Shown here in pieces: positions 60,943 to 64,000 of a stretch of 64,000 nucleotides of DNA. Made by a program: the position numbers and the translations under genes. The first letter of the stretch is position 1, and every line of letters begins with the position of its first letter. A model generated the notes under the pieces. It worked only from the letters and a program-made list of their open reading frames with translations, searched no databases and was not told where the DNA came from. This DNA comes from GM7GCV1 sp965222065 (lineage in GTDB: Bacteria; Pseudomonadota; Gammaproteobacteria; Pseudomonadales; GM7GCV1), in NCBI GenBank assembly GCA_965222065.1, contig OZ244933.1, positions 992,001 to 1,056,000 of the forward strand, in the 5' to 3' direction.

Positions 60943-62964
60943 TCATCTTGTGAGCGTATTGAAAAACTCCAGGCCAACCACCACTCCCGAGCCATGTTCC
61001 CTGTTCTCGGCAAATACCCGGGCATCGTGCCGTTCGGCAATTAGACGAACGATATAGAGGCCCAGCCCCAGGTGCGCTGTATTGGCCTCGCGCGTTTCCC
61101 GAACAGAGACCAGCGAGTCAAACAGTTGGGATTGCATGTGCTCGGGCAGCGGTGACCCGTCATTGGCAACTGTCAGGCGAACGCCTGGCTCCGTCTCCAC
61201 CAACCCCAACTCAATGACACCCTCTTTCGGGCAAAAGTCACGGGCGTTATCCACCAGTTTATCGAGCAACTGCATGATCAGGTCCGGGGAACCATCAATC
61301 ATGACCGCATGATTTGGGCTTTTAACCTGGATACTGGCTTCAGGGTAAGCATCGCGATAACCCGCCCCGGCGTTTTCGATCAGTTCATTCAAATCAAAGG
61401 TTTCGAACTCGGCCGACTTAATGCTTTGTTCCAGATGACTGGCTGTGCTCATGGCATTGAGAATAGCCGTCAGTCGCCCTGCTCCTTCGGCCGCACGCCC
61501 AGAATAAACGCGTGCTTCAGGATCCAGTTTTTCATGCTCAAGGTTATCCAGGGATGAACGAATGATCGCCAATGGCGTGCGAAGCTCGTGGGAAAGCTTG
61601 CCGGTGAGTGTTTTCAGATACTGTGTGTATTCATCCAGGCGGATGAGCAGTTGTTTGTATGCGCGATTGAGGTCGCCAATTTCATCCGCAGCACCTGTGT
61701 CCGGAAACCGGTTGGCCAACGAGCCCGACGCCGGATCCTGCATAGCCTGCTGCGCGGCTGAACTCAAACGACGTATGCGCATTGACAAAAAGGAGGCGTA
61801 GAGCAGCAATCCGATGGCCACAAGCAGCGTGGCCAATACAGCCCAAAACGCCAGGCGACCAAACGCAGTATCCGTGGCTTCCACTACCGACGCGCTACTT
61901 TTTTCGGCGATAACGGCACCCAGGACTTCACCGCCGCGGATAATCGGTACGGAGGCACGATGCACCCGTAAATTGCCATTGGAAAATACCGCTGTCCGGG
62001 TTTCTCCAGTCACACTGCTGATCACATCCAGAGTCTGGAATCGCCCTGTCGCCGGCCAATTGTCCAGCTCGGATATCCTGTCTTCTTGCAGAATCAGGGA
62101 ATAGAGGCGTGCCAGCAAACCATTGCGATCTTCCTGCTCGCCGGCACCGACCAGCTGAAGTTCACCTCCCCGGCCCACTACCCAGCCCGACCGATCACTT
62201 ACGCCCAGTCGCATGCCTGAGGTAGCAAAGGTTTCAAGGCGAGTATTTAGCTCTTCAGACGCAAAGGTATAGTGTGAGGGTATTCCCCGCTCCAGACCGG
62301 CAAACAGTTGCCCGTCCATCCCGGTATGACTGTCCAGATACCGAAGTCCCAGCCTGCCATCCAGCATTCCCGGCAATACCCTCAGTTCTATCTGGTATCC
62401 ATTTGGCGCATCCCGCCAATAGGCCTGCATTCGATATTCGGATGCTGTCAGGGACCTGTCTGTTTGCCACTGGCCTCGCACGACACCGGGAGAGACAGGC
62501 GACAGCGAGAGAACCTCATCTTCAGCAGACAGGATTTGTAACTGATCCCCGACGGAGACAGGAGTACTCCAGGCTGATGCTGGATCGGTAATATCAATAA
62601 AAAAATAGAGCACCCCCGCATACCTTCCAGCCTGATAGGTTGCTGTGGATTCTGCACTGGGTGCGTTACTCATGGCAGCCGGCGCAACCGGCCAATTGCG
62701 CCATTCATCAGCGTAGCCATCCAGGGTAGGTGCGGCGGGCAGTTCATGAAAATAAATAGAGGTGTTTGAGGACAGTTCGTCTGCACCACTGAACAAGCGG
62801 TTTTCATCGGCCAGCATTAATGCCAAAGCCCGGGCGCTGGCGACCAGTTCCCGTTCATTGCCCTCCAGCATGACACGCTGCATTTCCTGTATGTACTGAC
62901 AGCCCGCCCAGGGAATACTGAGCGCAAACAGACTGATAATAAGCAGTTGGTGCCGCAGTTTCAT
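60943..62964 (-). CDS. pdsS: Histidine kinase of the dedicated sortase system, PdsS
   Basis: This 673-residue membrane sensor kinase matches the kinase of the proteobacterial dedicated sortase system, including the N-terminus LRHQLLIISLFALSIPWAGCQYIQEMQ. The first membrane segment (about 6-20) is followed by a large periplasmic region (about 25-370). This begins with a segment resembling the start of a CBM9-type carbohydrate-binding fold (PTLDGYADEWRNWP, residues 79-92, and YAGVLYFFIDITD, 115-127). A second membrane helix (about 371-393) leads to a HAMP region. The phospho-acceptor is His459 in KLSHELRTPL, and the ATPase boxes are DNARDF (Asn573), NDGSP and GLGLY. It follows pdsR by six bases. 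Confidence 0.85.
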   Translation of the reverse strand: MKLRHQLLIISLFALSIPWAGCQYIQEMQRVMLEGNERELVASARALALMLADENRLFSGADELSSNTSIYFHELPAAPTLDGYADEWRNWPVAPAAMSNAPSAESTATYQAGRYAGVLYFFIDITDPASAWSTPVSVGDQLQILSAEDEVLSLSPVSPGVVRGQWQTDRSLTASEYRMQAYWRDAPNGYQIELRVLPGMLDGRLGLRYLDSHTGMDGQLFAGLERGIPSHYTFASEELNTRLETFATSGMRLGVSDRSGWVVGRGGELQLVGAGEQEDRNGLLARLYSLILQEDRISELDNWPATGRFQTLDVISSVTGETRTAVFSNGNLRVHRASVPIIRGGEVLGAVIAEKSSASVVEATDTAFGRLAFWAVLATLLVAIGLLLYASFLSMRIRRLSSAAQQAMQDPASGSLANRFPDTGAADEIGDLNRAYKQLLIRLDEYTQYLKTLTGKLSHELRTPLAIIRSSLDNLEHEKLDPEARVYSGRAAEGAGRLTAILNAMSTASHLEQSIKSAEFETFDLNELIENAGAGYRDAYPEASIQVKSPNHAVMIDGSPDLIMQLLDKLVDNARDFCPKEGVIELGLVETEPGVRLTVANDGSPLPEHMQSQLFDSLVSVRETREANTAHLGLGLYIVRLIAERHDARVFAENREHGSGVVVGLEFFNTLTR

Positions 62965-62970
62965 TTAGAT

Positions 62971-63663
62971 CTAATCCAAAACCCAGCGATAACCCATCCC
63001 GTAAGCGGTCTGTATCGAATCAAATTGAGGATCCAGCGCAAGAAATTTTTTGCGTATGCGCTTGATGTGGGAAGTAATGGTGTTGTCGTCCAGTACCACA
63101 TTGGCTGCATCCATTAATTGCTGGCGGCTTTTTACATGGCCCAGCTGCTTCACCAGGGCATGTACCATCCAGAGTTCAGTGACCGTTAGCTCTACCGGTT
63201 CGTTCTCCCAGCTTGCCTGCATTCGATCCATATTCAATTGCAGCTTGCCACGCGCGATCTGGTCATCGCTAGTGCTATTGTCCGTCATCGCCTGAACCCG
63301 TCGAAACAAGGCTACAATTCGTGCCAGCATTTGCTGCTGGCTGATGTCCTTGGTCAGATAATCGTCTGCCCCGAGGCGCAAGCCGGAAATCACATCAAAT
63401 TCATCGGCGCGTGCCGTCAGGAATATAATCGGTAACAAAGGGGCTTTGGCACGCAAGTCCCTACAGAGGTCAAAGCCACCTTCCACTTCGTCTCCGAGAC
63501 AAACATCAATGATGGCCAAATCGGGCATGCGTTGCTGGAAGGCCTCCCAGGCGGATTTTCGATCCAGGTAATGCGTGGCCGAATAACCCTGGCGACGCAA
63601 GGCATCCACATAATTGCGCGCAATCACCGGCTCATCTTCCACGATCGCGATCTGTCGATTCAT
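62971..63663 (-). CDS. pdsR: Response regulator of the dedicated sortase system, PdsR
   Basis: PdsR is an OmpR-family response regulator. The 230-residue protein has a receiver domain with the acidic pocket ED (residues 9-10), phospho-acceptor Asp53 (IIDVCLGDEVEGGFDLC), Thr83 and Lys105. The C-terminal winged-helix DNA-binding domain (about 130-230) includes VELTVTELWMVHALVKQLGHVKSRQQLMDAANVVLDDNTITSHIKRIRKKF, closely resembling the sortase-system family. It is transcribed with pdsS and is divergent from the small membrane-protein gene. A TAGAAT -10-like element without a clear -35 lies at 63704-63699. Confidence 0.88.
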   Translation of the reverse strand: MNRQIAIVEDEPVIARNYVDALRRQGYSATHYLDRKSAWEAFQQRMPDLAIIDVCLGDEVEGGFDLCRDLRAKAPLLPIIFLTARADEFDVISGLRLGADDYLTKDISQQQMLARIVALFRRVQAMTDNSTSDDQIARGKLQLNMDRMQASWENEPVELTVTELWMVHALVKQLGHVKSRQQLMDAANVVLDDNTITSHIKRIRKKFLALDPQFDSIQTAYGMGYRWVLD

Positions 63664-63727
63664 CTTTCTCTCTGGCTAGTCAGAACAATTTGCGGACTAT
63701 TCTAGCCCAGTGATCCAGCCCATATGC

Positions 63728-63772
63728 CGAATTGCCACAATCTATCATTTTTCGTCCCGCGAATTGCCCCAA
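63728..63772. promoter_or_regulatory. Direct repeats and candidate PdsR box, divergent region
   Basis: CGAATTGCCACAA (63728-63740) and CGAATTGCCCCAA (63760-63772) differ at one base and start 32 bases apart, about three helical turns. The first overlaps GCCACAATCTATC (63734-63746), shared with the pdsO upstream region. They lie between the divergent pdsR and the 63841 gene. A shared operator for PdsR is a reasonable hypothesis. Confidence 0.5.
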
Positions 63773-63840
63773 AGTCGCATCGTGAAAACCTGATTGGCTG
63801 GTTAACTGTCGCCAACGACTACAGACAGCGGAGCACTATC

Positions 63841-63984
63841 ATGATTTTTCGCAAACGACCCATTCCCCATCCCATGATTCTCGAAGACAGCTGGCCTGTG
63901 CGTCAGCGTCCCCCCATCTGGCGACGGGTAATAATTGTTTTGATCCTCGGGGGAGTCTGTTTCCTTGGGATCAGCCTGATTTAG
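63841..63984 (+). CDS. Small single-pass membrane protein, possible first gene of the sortase operon
   Basis: The 47-residue product has a basic, Pro-rich cytoplasmic-like N-terminus (MIFRKRPIPHPMILEDSWPV), the segment RQRPPIWRR and one hydrophobic helix at the very C-terminus (VIIVLILGGVCFLGISLI). A CGGAG site lies eight bases before the ATG at 63841; the open frame continues upstream to 63724. The stop codon is followed by CCAGGAGCTCAACAG, which looks like the ribosome-binding site of a next gene beginning just outside the window. I do not know a family for it. Its position, divergent from pdsR, suggests it heads the operon for the sortase and its substrate. Confidence 0.55.
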   Translation: MIFRKRPIPHPMILEDSWPVRQRPPIWRRVIIVLILGGVCFLGISLI

Positions 63985-64000
63985 TCCAGGAGCTCAACAG

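Overview
The window is a contiguous chromosomal segment of a gammaproteobacterium, probably a marine member of the Pseudomonadales/Cellvibrionales side of the class. The evidence is gene order: the dcw start (mraZ-rsmH-ftsL-ftsI-murE), rnpB-rsmI-lpoA-yraN-diaA-dolP, sspAB-pet-rpsI-rplM, hisD-hisG-murA-ibaG-mlaC, kdsD-kdsC-lptCAB-rpoN-hpf-ptsN-rapZ-npr and yhdP-rng-maf-mreDCB-gatCAB all follow the arrangement known from Pseudomonas-like chromosomes, with local losses and insertions. Coding density is high, genes are often coupled by 1-4 base overlaps, and no tRNA, rRNA, CRISPR array or insertion sequence was seen.

Layout. 1-6.6 kb (minus strand): cell-division/peptidoglycan genes under a sigma70 promoter with phased MraZ boxes, then RNase P RNA with its own promoter, an alanine dehydrogenase and rsmI. 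6.6-10.05 kb (plus): envelope and replication-control genes lpoA, yraN, diaA, dolP. 10.1-16.8 kb (minus): sspB/sspA, the bc1 complex in which cytochrome b and cytochrome c1 are one open reading frame, the rpsI-rplM ribosomal operon with a structured leader, zapE and a hydrolase. 17-22.3 kb: a DegS/AlgW-type protease, hisD, hisG, murA, ibaG and an mlaC without mlaFEDB beside it. 22.4-30.3 kb (plus): antiporter, KDO/LPS transport genes and the rpoN-PTS-Ntr cluster.

30.3-43.7 kb (minus) is a 14-gene type II secretion locus in the order E-F-G-H-I-J-K-L-M-N-C-D-A-B. It is followed by a phasin with a histone-like tail behind a promoter flanked by two palindromes, then mgtE and darP. 46.6-55.2 kb (minus): yhdP, rng, maf and mreDCB. 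55.4-58.6 kb (plus): gatCAB, followed by a REP-like palindrome, a small conserved protein and an unrecognised lipoprotein.

The right end (about 60-64 kb) is the most interesting part. It holds the regulatory half of the proteobacterial dedicated sortase system: an OmpA-family protein (PdsO), a histidine kinase with a large periplasmic sensor (PdsS) and a response regulator (PdsR). A 47-codon membrane-protein gene is divergent from pdsR, and a ribosome-binding-site-like sequence follows it at the window edge. A near-identical 13-base element occurs upstream of pdsO and in the pdsR/divergent-operon intergenic region, so it is a candidate PdsR operator. The sortase and its substrate are expected just beyond the window but are not visible here.
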